A stretch of DNA of 64,000 nt, from assembly GCF_017744675.1 (NCBI RefSeq), contig NZ_JAGIAV010000003.1, positions 310,021-374,020 on the forward strand, given 5' to 3'. This DNA comes from Flavobacterium sp. (lineage in GTDB: Bacteria; Bacteroidota; Bacteroidia; Flavobacteriales; Flavobacteriaceae). Under the pieces are notes generated by a model, which did no database searches, was not told where the DNA came from, and saw nothing but the letters and a program-made list of their open reading frames with translations. Made by a program: the position numbers and the translations under genes. The first letter of the stretch is position 1. The number at the start of each line of letters is the position of its first letter. Positions 52,232 to 61,349 of the stretch are shown here, piece by piece.

Positions 52232-53620
52232 ATGAAAAGTAAATTTTTATTAATGCTGGCTGGCCTCGTCTTTTTTTTTAATGCTTGCTCTAAAGACGAT
52301 AATGAAACTGCCGATGTTCTGGAAACTCCCGTTGCAAATGCTCCAAAAGACGTAAATGATAATGGTTTTAAAGCAAAGTGGAATTATGTTTCCCATTCTA
52401 AAAGTTATCTTTTAGATGTTTCGACCGACGAAAATTTCACCTCTATTCTGCCAAATTATAATGCAAAAACTGTAACTGACTTAAACGAAGTTGTAGTAGG
52501 TTTAACTGGTGGAACGCAATATTATTACAGAGTGAGAGCTAAAAACGAAACTCAGATTTCGGATTATTCAAATGTGATTAGTGTGGTGACTACAGGCACG
52601 AGCGGTATTCCTGAAGATCCTACATTCTTAAAGGCAAAAGCAAACAAATTGGCCAATCCATTTTTTGTTGGTATGGCAATTAAAGCCTCACAATTAACAA
52701 ATGGAAGTCCGTACGATGTGATCCTAAAAAATGAGTTTAGTAGCATTTCTGCCGAATATGAGATGAAAATGGATCAGATCTCGACTGCAAGCGGTGTGTA
52801 CAACTGGACTGTAGCCGACAAAATTGTAGCCTATGGAAATACCAATAACATTAATGTACACGGTCATGCTTTAGTTTGGCATAATGCAGTACCACAATGG
52901 CTTAAAGATTTTTCTGGTACAGATGCCGAATTTGCTGCAGAAGTAAAAAAATACATTACAGATGTAGTGACACATTATGCAGGAAAAGTAAAATCTTGGG
53001 ATGTGGTTAACGAAGCTGTAGATGATAGTGGCGCTATGAGAAATACTATTTTCTTGCAGCGAATGGGACCAAATTATGTTAGAGACTGTTTTCAATGGGC
53101 AAGAAATGCCGCTGTTGCTGCTGGTGATTCTTCGCTATTATTATTCTACAACGATTATGCAACGTCAACTAATAGTGCCAAACAAGACAAAGTTTTTGGT
53201 TTATTAGATGATTTAAAAACAGCTAAAGTAATTGATGGCGTTGGTTTTCAGATGCACAACACTTATTTTAGCCCAACCAAGGCGCAAATACAAACAGATC
53301 TTAACAAGGCTGTTGCAAAAGGCTTAAAAATTCACGTTTCAGAATTGGATATACAAGTAAACCAGTTTAATGATATTTCGACTTTTACAAACGAAAGAAG
53401 ACTAGCACAAAAAGCAAAATATAAAGAAATGGTACAACTTTATAATGCACTTCCGGCTGCAAATAAATATGCATTGACCATTTGGGGAATGAGAGATAAC
53501 GAATCTTGGATTCCATACAGCACCGAACTGAATCATCCAGGTAATGACTGGCCTTTATTGTACGATTCTAATTTTGCTGTTAAGAGTTCGCACACTGGAT
53601 TTTTAGAAGGTTTAGATTAA
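52232..53620 (+). CDS. GH10 endo-beta-1,4-xylanase, surface lipoprotein
   Basis: 462 residues. A lipobox (FNAC) is followed by SKDDNE, an acidic surface-export signal. A fibronectin III-like domain occupies about 33-120, and the GH10 barrel begins near residue 145 (FFVGMAIKASQL). The acid/base is Glu261 in WDVVNEAVDD and the nucleophile is Glu371 in VSELDIQVN. The family also includes some enzymes on mixed-linkage or other beta-1,4 glycans, but endo-xylanase is by far the commonest activity. It should cut the polymer at the cell surface for SusCD2. Confidence 0.94.
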   Translation: MKSKFLLMLAGLVFFFNACSKDDNETADVLETPVANAPKDVNDNGFKAKWNYVSHSKSYLLDVSTDENFTSILPNYNAKTVTDLNEVVVGLTGGTQYYYRVRAKNETQISDYSNVISVVTTGTSGIPEDPTFLKAKANKLANPFFVGMAIKASQLTNGSPYDVILKNEFSSISAEYEMKMDQISTASGVYNWTVADKIVAYGNTNNINVHGHALVWHNAVPQWLKDFSGTDAEFAAEVKKYITDVVTHYAGKVKSWDVVNEAVDDSGAMRNTIFLQRMGPNYVRDCFQWARNAAVAAGDSSLLLFYNDYATSTNSAKQDKVFGLLDDLKTAKVIDGVGFQMHNTYFSPTKAQIQTDLNKAVAKGLKIHVSELDIQVNQFNDISTFTNERRLAQKAKYKEMVQLYNALPAANKYALTIWGMRDNESWIPYSTELNHPGNDWPLLYDSNFAVKSSHTGFLEGLD

Positions 53621-53664
53621 AAAACAAGTTTGAATTAGACTGGGGTATCATCATCTGCCTCCAA

Positions 53665-53695
53665 AAAAAACACCACTTAAAAAGTGGTGTTTTTT
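53665..53695. terminator. Bidirectional terminator between GH10 and GH16
   Basis: AAAAAACACCACTT and AAGTGGTGTTTTTT form a perfect 14-bp hairpin with a 3-nt loop. A- and T-tracts on both sides serve both convergent genes. Confidence 0.93.
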
Positions 53696-53725
53696 GTTAT
53701 TAATAAACTCAAAAAGAAATCGCTA

Positions 53726-54640
53726 TTATATAGTCCTTTTATATACCGAAACTTCATCTACCCACATCATAGCAGCTGTAAATAAATTTATTTTATTTGG
53801 ATCTATAAAACTAGAATCATTTGATCCTACATTCAGGTTTAAAATAATGTTGTGCTTTTTAAAATTATTCAAATTAAGTTTAGGCACACTGCTATTCGTA
53901 TAGGTCGAAACAATTGTATTGTCAATCTTTACCGTTACAGTAACCGCATTATCTTTCATTCTTATGAAACATTCATATAAATGCCAGCCATTATTTCCAT
54001 CAACATTAAAACTACTAGGATACTGCCTTTCGGCTAAGTTCCCCAATTGATTGGTCCCTGAAACTGTACCATAAAAAAGATTTGATGTAAAACGAGAAGC
54101 CCCTGGCGCAAAAGAATAGCCTTCTACAATATCAATTTCACAACTCGTAGGCCATCCGTCTTCTTGAACTGTCCAGAAAGCGGGCCATGCACCATAAGTT
54201 TCCTTGAATGATTTATAATTTGCTCCGTCCATTGCCAAAAGCTTAATAGTAGCCGCTATTCTATATTCGCTATTATTTTCAGGAGTGTATTGGTAAATAG
54301 ACTTTATGAGCCCCGATTGGTATTTATTCTCTCCCAGCTTTGAAGTTTTAATTTCCAAACAGCCTTTTCCATCTCTTACTTGTATCGTAGGCACTGCACT
54401 TTTATAATCGCAGTATTTAGAATTATAGTCTGTACGCTGCACTTTTGTCCATTTCGAAAGTGAGGCATCGCTCTCAAATGTATCTTCAAATTGCTTGACC
54501 CAATCAGATGCTGCCGTTTTATCAATACTTTTGTTTACGCTTATACTATCCTGTTTTTTCTCTGTGTCAGAATGCTCAAAACAAGAAGAAAATCCTACGG
54601 CGCATGTTAGCATTAAGGTAACCTGAGTTAATTTTTTCAT
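53726..54640 (-). CDS. GH16 endo-glucanase (laminarinase-like), lipoprotein
   Basis: 304 residues with a lipobox (FSSC) followed by FEHSDTEKK. It has the GH16 beta-jelly roll with the catalytic signature Glu168-I-Asp170-I-V-Glu173 in CEIDIVEG; the extra residue of the beta-bulge points to laminarinase-type rather than lichenase-type members. Aromatic residues line the cleft (WPAFWTVQEDGWP). It is convergent with GH10. Family assignment is firm; the substrate (beta-1,3- or beta-1,3-1,4-glucan, or another GH16 polymer) is inferred. Its membership in the second locus rests on position and on a partial operator match. Confidence 0.9.
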   Translation of the reverse strand: MKKLTQVTLMLTCAVGFSSCFEHSDTEKKQDSISVNKSIDKTAASDWVKQFEDTFESDASLSKWTKVQRTDYNSKYCDYKSAVPTIQVRDGKGCLEIKTSKLGENKYQSGLIKSIYQYTPENNSEYRIAATIKLLAMDGANYKSFKETYGAWPAFWTVQEDGWPTSCEIDIVEGYSFAPGASRFTSNLFYGTVSGTNQLGNLAERQYPSSFNVDGNNGWHLYECFIRMKDNAVTVTVKIDNTIVSTYTNSSVPKLNLNNFKKHNIILNLNVGSNDSSFIDPNKINLFTAAMMWVDEVSVYKRTI

Positions 54641-54707
54641 GAAAAGTTATTTAGTTATTACTAGTTTGTATTCAAAACTAAAAGTAACCTTATATGAAAA
54701 AACAGAA

Positions 54708-54770
54708 TGCCACATTTGAGGCAGTTAATAGCATAGATGTTGTATTTTATACTATTGCCTTAAACAGGCA
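54708..54770 (-). promoter_or_regulatory. Two TGCC...GGCA inverted repeats upstream of GH16
   Basis: TGCCACATTTGAGGCA (54708-54723) and TGCCTTAAACAGGCA (54756-54770) are imperfect palindromes. Read toward GH16, the first is TGCCTCAAATGTGGCA, which matches the HTCS2 motif TGCATCATCTGTTGCA at 12 of 16 positions. It may be a further HTCS2 site; the match is weaker than those at GH3 and susC2. Confidence 0.4.
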
Positions 54771-54895
54771 CCCTAATCTAAACGACATTCGATTACCGTC
54801 AAACTAACAATAAACAATCTAAAAGAAAAGAAGAAAGAAAATTTCCTCATTCTTACCCCAGTCTAACAATTCCAGTATTTCAAGCCATCATATCT

Positions 54896-56383
54896 TTATT
54901 TTGATTCCAAATTTATTATCTGATGCTGGGCATTGGTGTTTTTTGGATTAAGCTGAAAGGCTTTTTTGTAATACCAAATAGCTGCTTTCTTATTTCCCAT
55001 TTCTGCAAGAGTTTCTGCATAGCTGTCATTTGCATTAGAACTTTGGGAATAAAGATTAACATTAAGTTTGAAAATTTTCAAGGCTTCCTGTTTCTTACCG
55101 CTTCCCAAGAGTTTATAGCCAAAGTCATTTAATTCATTTTCATCTAAAATAAAGGAAGGATCTACCTTTTTAAAATTTTTAGCCAGTTTTAATGCATTGT
55201 CATAATTTTGTTTAATCAGTTCCTTTCTTAGTTTTCTCAAAGCATGAGACCATCCAAATCCATTTGCCTCATGCATTTCAGGAATATAATAGCCTGCAAT
55301 TTCATCTATAAAAAATTCCGGATTTGCACCTTGAAAATTTGTTAGAACTATAATTGAAAGATTGTCTTCAGGATATACAAAAAAAGCCGATCTCATCCCT
55401 CCTATTGGACTGGCTGCAGGATGCTCCGCTCTAGAAACAATTGGCCAGCCAAGCGCATAACCATTTACAAGCTTGTTAAAGCCGCGAATACGCCCATTAT
55501 TTAAAACTGCAGGCTGCCATAACAAGTCTAAGCTAGACTTTTGTTTTAGCAGTTTTCCGTTTTGCAGCGCCAAAATCCACTGAGCAATCTCCTCTGAAGT
55601 TGAAACAATTCCAGCGCAGGTTCTAAAATACTCCGGAAACTTAAAGAAGTTAACTTTCATTCTATCAGTCGTTACCCATTTCCCGTTTACAACTCCTTGC
55701 GCCGTATAACCACCTGCCGAATTTGTAATAATGTCATTTGAATCTCCAAAACGGGTCTGTTTCATTCCTGCTGTTTGAAATTGTCTCTCTTCAATAAATT
55801 TGGTAAAGTGCATTCCGCTAGCTTTATTGATAATCTTCCCGATCATTACATAACCAGTCTGATTATAACGAAAAAAGTCCCCTGTTTTAAATTCCATAGG
55901 AAGCGTTTTGACCTTTTCCCACGCCGCTTCTTCAGTATCACCTATAAAATTCTCAGTATTGTCAATAATATTTGGAAGACCTGAGATATTAGAAAATAGC
56001 TGTTTAATAGTTAGCGTTTTCCACGCATCCGGCAAATCTGGTATATATTTCGAAACAGGATCATTTATGTTTAGTTTACCTTCCTCCTGAAGCTGCATTA
56101 TGGCAACACCAACAAATGCTTTGGTGCAAGAATTAATAGCAAACATGCTTTCTTTGGTCACATTTACATTATTTTCGATATTGGCAAGTCCGTAACTGTT
56201 GCTTTTAACAATCTCCCCATTTCTTACAATGGTCAGCTGCAAACCTGGAATATGAAGCTTTTCCATTTTATCTTTTAGAAAAAAATCAATGCTGTCGGTC
56301 TCTTTTTGCTGTGAATTTACCTGAAAAGTCATTAAAGTGGTTAAGAAAATTACTGATGCAGTTTTCGATATAAGTTTTTTCAT
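54896..56383 (-). CDS. Beta-lactamase-fold serine hydrolase with C-terminal TPR
   Basis: 495 residues with a signal peptide (cleavage near VNSQ). The class C beta-lactamase/penicillin-binding fold has Ser85 and Lys88 in the SxxK motif (NSCTKAF) and Tyr173 in a YNQ motif where many relatives have YxN. The C-terminal ~100 residues carry two TPR-like helical repeats (ESLDxAIxYYKKAFQLNP type). It lies 67 bp after the TonB-dependent receptor gene in transcription order, so the two are probably co-transcribed. The substrate may be a peptide, an ester or a cell-wall fragment; nothing decides this. It need not confer antibiotic resistance. Confidence 0.85.
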   Translation of the reverse strand: MKKLISKTASVIFLTTLMTFQVNSQQKETDSIDFFLKDKMEKLHIPGLQLTIVRNGEIVKSNSYGLANIENNVNVTKESMFAINSCTKAFVGVAIMQLQEEGKLNINDPVSKYIPDLPDAWKTLTIKQLFSNISGLPNIIDNTENFIGDTEEAAWEKVKTLPMEFKTGDFFRYNQTGYVMIGKIINKASGMHFTKFIEERQFQTAGMKQTRFGDSNDIITNSAGGYTAQGVVNGKWVTTDRMKVNFFKFPEYFRTCAGIVSTSEEIAQWILALQNGKLLKQKSSLDLLWQPAVLNNGRIRGFNKLVNGYALGWPIVSRAEHPAASPIGGMRSAFFVYPEDNLSIIVLTNFQGANPEFFIDEIAGYYIPEMHEANGFGWSHALRKLRKELIKQNYDNALKLAKNFKKVDPSFILDENELNDFGYKLLGSGKKQEALKIFKLNVNLYSQSSNANDSYAETLAEMGNKKAAIWYYKKAFQLNPKNTNAQHQIINLESK

Positions 56384-56450
56384 GATTGGATTTATAATTT
56401 GTGTTAGGGTTATGAGTCTACTGGCAGCTCTTTATATTTCTAAAATGTTA

Positions 56451-58802
56451 TTAATTGGATTCTGGCAATCGGTCTGCTTCTGTTTTATTTCTGTTGAAAC
56501 GATACACTGCAGTAAAGTTTACGTAACGCCCTTGCGATTTATATTCAGATGTAAGGCTGTAGGAATCTGCTACAGTATTTCTTTTTCTAATCTGCGAATC
56601 GAAAAGATTATTTACATTCAAAGTCAGCGACATTTTATCTCTGAAGAAATCTTTGCTTACACCGATGTTTGCGCTGTATTGTGCTTCTGTTACAGTTTGG
56701 ACTCCCTGGTTTTTGCCTCGATATCTAAAGTTAAAATCTCCAGAAATAATTTTAGGAAATTTAACTGTTGTACGAAAGCTTGAAAACCAAGTCTGGTCCT
56801 GAGCGCTATAAACCGTATTTTTATAGTTTCCTTCCTGTTTAAATCCGTAACAGTTAAAGTCTAAAGACAATCTTAACCACTTATAAGGATTATAAACCGT
56901 AGAAACTTCTGCTCCGTACCTCTTTTCTGTACCCAGATTTACAGGAGTGTTAATGAAATATCCCTCATCAGTACGTTCTGCGATATATTCAAAAAAATTA
57001 GTAGTATACTGGAAATAGACAGACGGATTAATGCTCAATTTTCCAGGTTTAGCCAAGACTGTCAATTCGAATGAGTCTGTAAACATTGGATCGAGATCTG
57101 GATTTCCAACAGTAAGATTTTTTAAATCTGAAAGTCCAGAAAATGGATTCAGCTGCCAGAATCTCGGACGATTGATGCGTTTGCTGTAACTTAATTGTAA
57201 ATCTGTTTTCGCTGTTAAATTATAGACCAAATGAACGGTTGGAAATAAATTGATATAATTTTTTGAGTTATTGAAAGTGTTCTTCTCATCGGCAATGTTT
57301 ATATCTGAGAGTTCTGAACGCAACCCTAATAAATACTTGAATTTCTTCAATCGGCCTGAAAACTGAAAGTAAGCGCTATATAAATTTTCATCGTACTTCA
57401 ATTTATTGGTAAACTGCTCTTGTTGCATGTTTTCCAAAATCGTATAATAATCACTTCGTATGGCTCTTAAATCACTCCTTATTCCCATTTCGATTTTATA
57501 ATTTTCACTAAGCGGATTTACAAAATCTGATTTTATAAAAATATCATTGCTTCTCTCGATGTCATTAGTATACAGATTAGAAACTGGCGATTGATCAGGA
57601 AATAGACGCTGCTCATTGATATATTGGTTTTCATCATCGTTCCAAAAAACATATTGCACACTTGACGTCCATTTTTTATCTTTTTTATCAAATACTTTTG
57701 CATAATTTGCCTCAAATGCATTGTAAATCTGAGGCTCTTCATATCTTTCAAATCTTGAAATAATGCTGTCGGTTGCATCAGCTGCACTCGAATAATTATA
57801 AACGTAATTCGTAAAATCTTTACTCTTGTTATGATCTCTGTAGTAACTTGCAGTAAGCGTATTTTTATCATTAATATAATAGTCGCCTCCCATATAAATG
57901 CTTGCTGTTTTATTGCTTCTTTTACTGTCGTTAAACTGATTTAAAACTGTTGAAGTACTATTTTTAATATTTTGCTGCTGAATTTTGTTTGAAGCATAAA
58001 TTTTCATTTCACGATATCCGACATTTCCAAACACATTTATTTTTTCTGTTTTATAGCTGATATTTGCATTCACATTGTAATTTAAAGGATGTCCGACTCC
58101 AGCCTGAAATGATCCGTTAAATCCTTTTGCACTGTTCTTTTTCAAAATAATATTGATTATTCCCGCGCCGCCCTGTGCTTCATAAGCCGAAGAAGGGTTG
58201 GTAATCACTTCTACTTTTTCGATACTAGCGGCAGGAATTTGTGACAACCCATTATTGGCCGTTAGCATCGAAGGTTTTCCATCTATTAGAATAGTTACAC
58301 TGCTGTTTCCTCTTAAACTTACAGCTCCAGCAACATCAACATTTACCGAAGGAACATTATTTAAAATATCATTTGCAGATCCTTCGCGGGACAAAATATC
58401 TTTTCCCACATTGAATATTTTTTTATCCAGTTTTAATTCAACTGCCGATTTTTCGCTGGTAACATTTACTTCTTTTAATTCGCTAATATTTTCATTCAAA
58501 GAAATATTTTGGACCAAATTCTGATTAAGATTAAAATTTGCTGTGGTGAAAGTCATATAAGACATGAATTCAACTTTTAATTGAAAATTTCCTGAATTGC
58601 TTTTTAATGTATAATTCCCATTTTCATCGGTCGTTGTTTCATTGGCTTTTTGCGAACTTGAAAGTAGAATTACGGATACGTAAGCAAGGGGTTGTTTTGT
58701 TTTAGAATCAACTATTTTTCCTTTTATAGTATATTCAGCCGATTGCGAGAAGGCAGTAAATTTAAAAACTAAAATAACGAGCAATAATGCAAACTGTTTC
58801 AT
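56451..58802 (-). CDS. TonB-dependent receptor, outer-membrane beta-barrel 3 family
   Basis: About 783 residues with a signal peptide (MKQFALLLVILVF start, cleavage near AFSQ). A carboxypeptidase-like regulatory domain (about 24-105) precedes a plug (about 120-220, LIDGKPSMLTAN and AYEAQGGAGIINI) and a barrel of the type found in this family. The start at 58802 is chosen over 58853, whose leader is not signal-like. No SusD partner is present, so it is not a classical SusCD transporter. It is divergent from the LytS/LytTR pair, which may control it. The ligand is unknown: a siderophore, peptide or signal molecule are all possible. Confidence 0.9.
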   Translation of the reverse strand: MKQFALLLVILVFKFTAFSQSAEYTIKGKIVDSKTKQPLAYVSVILLSSSQKANETTTDENGNYTLKSNSGNFQLKVEFMSYMTFTTANFNLNQNLVQNISLNENISELKEVNVTSEKSAVELKLDKKIFNVGKDILSREGSANDILNNVPSVNVDVAGAVSLRGNSSVTILIDGKPSMLTANNGLSQIPAASIEKVEVITNPSSAYEAQGGAGIINIILKKNSAKGFNGSFQAGVGHPLNYNVNANISYKTEKINVFGNVGYREMKIYASNKIQQQNIKNSTSTVLNQFNDSKRSNKTASIYMGGDYYINDKNTLTASYYRDHNKSKDFTNYVYNYSSAADATDSIISRFERYEEPQIYNAFEANYAKVFDKKDKKWTSSVQYVFWNDDENQYINEQRLFPDQSPVSNLYTNDIERSNDIFIKSDFVNPLSENYKIEMGIRSDLRAIRSDYYTILENMQQEQFTNKLKYDENLYSAYFQFSGRLKKFKYLLGLRSELSDINIADEKNTFNNSKNYINLFPTVHLVYNLTAKTDLQLSYSKRINRPRFWQLNPFSGLSDLKNLTVGNPDLDPMFTDSFELTVLAKPGKLSINPSVYFQYTTNFFEYIAERTDEGYFINTPVNLGTEKRYGAEVSTVYNPYKWLRLSLDFNCYGFKQEGNYKNTVYSAQDQTWFSSFRTTVKFPKIISGDFNFRYRGKNQGVQTVTEAQYSANIGVSKDFFRDKMSLTLNVNNLFDSQIRKRNTVADSYSLTSEYKSQGRYVNFTAVYRFNRNKTEADRLPESN

Positions 58803-59009
58803 TTTGTGGAGAGTTAAGAATTTGAAGCAAAACTCCTTTTTAATTTCGCTCAAAATTCTGGCTCATGACATATAAAACGTAATTGGCGATAAACAATCAG
58901 ATAGAAGGTATAAATCACGTTCGTACCCTATTTTTACCTATTCATGCTTTTTTTTCCTGTTTTCATCTGCAATAATTTTACGCTTCTAAATAAGTATTAC
59001 ATTTGGCAT

Positions 59010-60095
59010 ATGACACCATTCGAAAAACTTATAAAATTTTCTACCTCTCATAGACTGAGCGCGCATATTATTTTCTGGATTTTTATTTTTATTATGTTTT
59101 TTAGTAAAAATACTTCTTCAGATCCCCAAACATTAAGGGTTGATTTGCTCTATACCGTTTATTACGAGGTATTTTCAATCATTGGCGCGTATTTTCTATC
59201 CTATAGAATTTTTCCCCGGCTAATAAGTTCAAAAGAGAATAATTGGGTTTGGGCTGAACTGATTGCAGCAAGCTATGTGATTTCAGTTATTGCCAGAATT
59301 ACCATGGTTTATGGTTTAGAACCTTTTGTACGCAAAGAAAATTTCGAACAGGAATCAATTATTGAAATACTGACTGATTTACCTACTTTACTTGGCGCTT
59401 ATTTTTTACATATCCTTTCATTATCTATCTTTTTCATCTTTATAAAACTGATAAAAGATCAATACGTCATTCAGAAAAAGTCATTGCTACTGGAAAAGCA
59501 AAAGGCCGAAACCGAATTAAAAATGCTTAAATCGCAACTAAATCCCCATTTTCTATTTAATACGCTAAATAACATTTATTCGCTTTCGATTATAAATTCG
59601 CCAATAACATCAAAATCAATTGCCGTATTATCTGAAATATTAGACTGCGTTTTATACCGTTGCAGCAGCACTTATGTGCCTGTATTACAAGAAATCACAT
59701 TAATCAATAATTATATTTCTCTTGAAAAACTTCGTTATGACGATCGTCTAAGTGTAACTTTTAATCATCAAACAGATCAAAACGGACTAATCGCTCCTTT
59801 GATATTGCTTTCTTTAGTTGAAAATGCTTTTAAGCATGGTGCTGGAGAGGATGTGGGAAGCTCACCAATAATCGAAATTGATCTAAAATTATTGAATAAT
59901 AAATTTGAATTTATTATTAGGAACTCAATTAATAATTTTGGACCCGAGTCTGAAAGCGGTAAAATAGGTTTAAACAATATTACACAGCAGCTTGATAAAA
60001 TTTATCCTGAAAATTATACTTTTGATGTAACAAAGACAAATACAGATTTCACAGCACATCTAAAAATAAATCTTACAGCTTATACCGTATCATAA
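59010..60095 (+). CDS. LytS/YehU-type sensor histidine kinase
   Basis: About 361 residues. Four membrane helices (about 16-33, 46-66, 82-102 and 125-147) are followed by a coiled-coil linker and the His_kinase domain with His180 in LNPHFLFNTLNN. The ATPase part contains LSLVENAFKHG and KIGLNNI. The start at 59010 is preferred because upstream residues to 58944 are not conserved-looking. Its stop is directly followed by the ATG of the LytTR regulator, so the two are co-translated partners. The stimulus is unknown. Confidence 0.92.
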   Translation: MTPFEKLIKFSTSHRLSAHIIFWIFIFIMFFSKNTSSDPQTLRVDLLYTVYYEVFSIIGAYFLSYRIFPRLISSKENNWVWAELIAASYVISVIARITMVYGLEPFVRKENFEQESIIEILTDLPTLLGAYFLHILSLSIFFIFIKLIKDQYVIQKKSLLLEKQKAETELKMLKSQLNPHFLFNTLNNIYSLSIINSPITSKSIAVLSEILDCVLYRCSSTYVPVLQEITLINNYISLEKLRYDDRLSVTFNHQTDQNGLIAPLILLSLVENAFKHGAGEDVGSSPIIEIDLKLLNNKFEFIIRNSINNFGPESESGKIGLNNITQQLDKIYPENYTFDVTKTNTDFTAHLKINLTAYTVS

Positions 60096-60800
60096 ATGAA
60101 AATCAAATGTTTATTGGTCGATGATGAGCCCTTGGCTATCAGCTTAATGCAGAACCATATCAGTAAATTAGACTATTTAGAAGTTGTAGGAACTTGTTCA
60201 AATGCTTTGAAGGCAGCAGAACTCTTAAGAACCACTGCAGTAGATTTAATGTTTTTGGATATCAAAATGCCTCAGATTACAGGGATTGATTTTTTGAAGA
60301 CCTTAAGAAATCCGCCTGCCATTATCTTTACTACAGCTTATCGCGAGTACGCTCTGGAAAGCTATGATCTCGATATTGTAGATTATCTTTTGAAGCCTGT
60401 TACTTTTGAACGCTTTTTTAGAGCCACAGACCGTTATCTAAGGATGAGTGCTCCAATCAACAGCAAGATAATTACCCCTGCTGAAGAAGATTTTATTTTT
60501 ATTAAAAACGGGCCAAAATTTAATAAAGTAAATATAGATTCTATTTTATATATTGAAAGCGTAAAGGATTATATAATTGTATATCAGAAAGAGGGAATAA
60601 AACTCAATGCTAAATATAAAATTAGTGATATTGAAATAGAACTTCAGGATAAAAGCTTTCTTAGAATTCATCGTTCTTTTATAGTCAATCTAAAAAATAT
60701 TACTGCATTTACCGCTTATGATGTTGAGATTGGCAACATTGAAATTCCAATTGGAGCCAGCTACAAAGAATATGTTTTCAAAATGCTTAAAAAAGGCTAG
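60096..60800 (+). CDS. LytTR-family response regulator
   Basis: 234 residues. The receiver domain has the acidic pair Asp9/Asp10, phospho-acceptor Asp55 in MFLDIKMPQ and a conserved Lys in LLKPVTFERF. The LytTR DNA-binding domain spans about 135-230 (DSILYIESVKDYI, FLRIHRSFIVN). It starts immediately after the kinase stop codon and is its cognate regulator. LytTR proteins bind paired direct repeats upstream of target promoters; the divergent TonB-receptor promoter is a likely target. Confidence 0.93.
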   Translation: MKIKCLLVDDEPLAISLMQNHISKLDYLEVVGTCSNALKAAELLRTTAVDLMFLDIKMPQITGIDFLKTLRNPPAIIFTTAYREYALESYDLDIVDYLLKPVTFERFFRATDRYLRMSAPINSKIITPAEEDFIFIKNGPKFNKVNIDSILYIESVKDYIIVYQKEGIKLNAKYKISDIEIELQDKSFLRIHRSFIVNLKNITAFTAYDVEIGNIEIPIGASYKEYVFKMLKKG

Positions 60801-60908
60801 CTAAAAGTATAATCATAAATAGGCCGCAAACCTCTTAATCTGTCTCCTCATTTGCAAAAGAAATCAAAATGCTGTTGGGCAAACAAGGAATAAAGTTTTC
60901 TTAAAAAC

Positions 60909-61337
60909 TTAATTTGCCATAGGAAATTCATTATGTATCATCTCCAGTTTATCTTTACTGATGGGCTTATTTATAAACCGGGCAACAAGAGGATTACTTT
61001 CGGCACGTTTAATATCATCAGGATGCAGCGAAGTTGTAAGCATCAAAATTTTACTCTTTGATTTAACAGCATCAGAAAACTTGGAATATTGTTCTAGAAA
61101 TTCATATCCATTCATACCTGGCATATTGATATCCAAAAAAATAAATTCGGGCAATGAATTAGGCTCATCTTCCAGCTCCTTAAGATGTTCTAATGCCTGG
61201 TAAGCAGACTCAGTCAAAATGACTTCTTGGGCGAAATTGCATTTTTCAATCATTTTTTTTGCAATAAAACGATCTGTCGGATTGTCATCGACAACAAGAA
61301 TCTTTCTGTAAAATGCCTTTTGCGGTACAGTTTCCAT
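60909..61337 (-). CDS. Stand-alone receiver-domain response regulator
   Basis: 142 residues, receiver domain only: acidic pair Asp17/Asp18, phospho-acceptor Asp69 in FIFLDINMPGMNG, and a Lys in NKPISKDKL. No output domain follows. It lies 12 bp after the histidine-kinase gene in transcription order. Such proteins relay phosphate or act by protein-protein contact. The final partner is not visible in the window. Confidence 0.92.
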   Translation of the reverse strand: METVPQKAFYRKILVVDDNPTDRFIAKKMIEKCNFAQEVILTESAYQALEHLKELEDEPNSLPEFIFLDINMPGMNGYEFLEQYSKFSDAVKSKSKILMLTTSLHPDDIKRAESNPLVARFINKPISKDKLEMIHNEFPMAN

Positions 61338-61349
61338 ACTTGATTTTAT

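Noticed and set aside
54896..56383. Antibiotic-resistance beta-lactamase
   Set aside because: Only the general fold and SxxK motif are present; the TPR tail and TonB-receptor partner do not fit a dedicated resistance enzyme.
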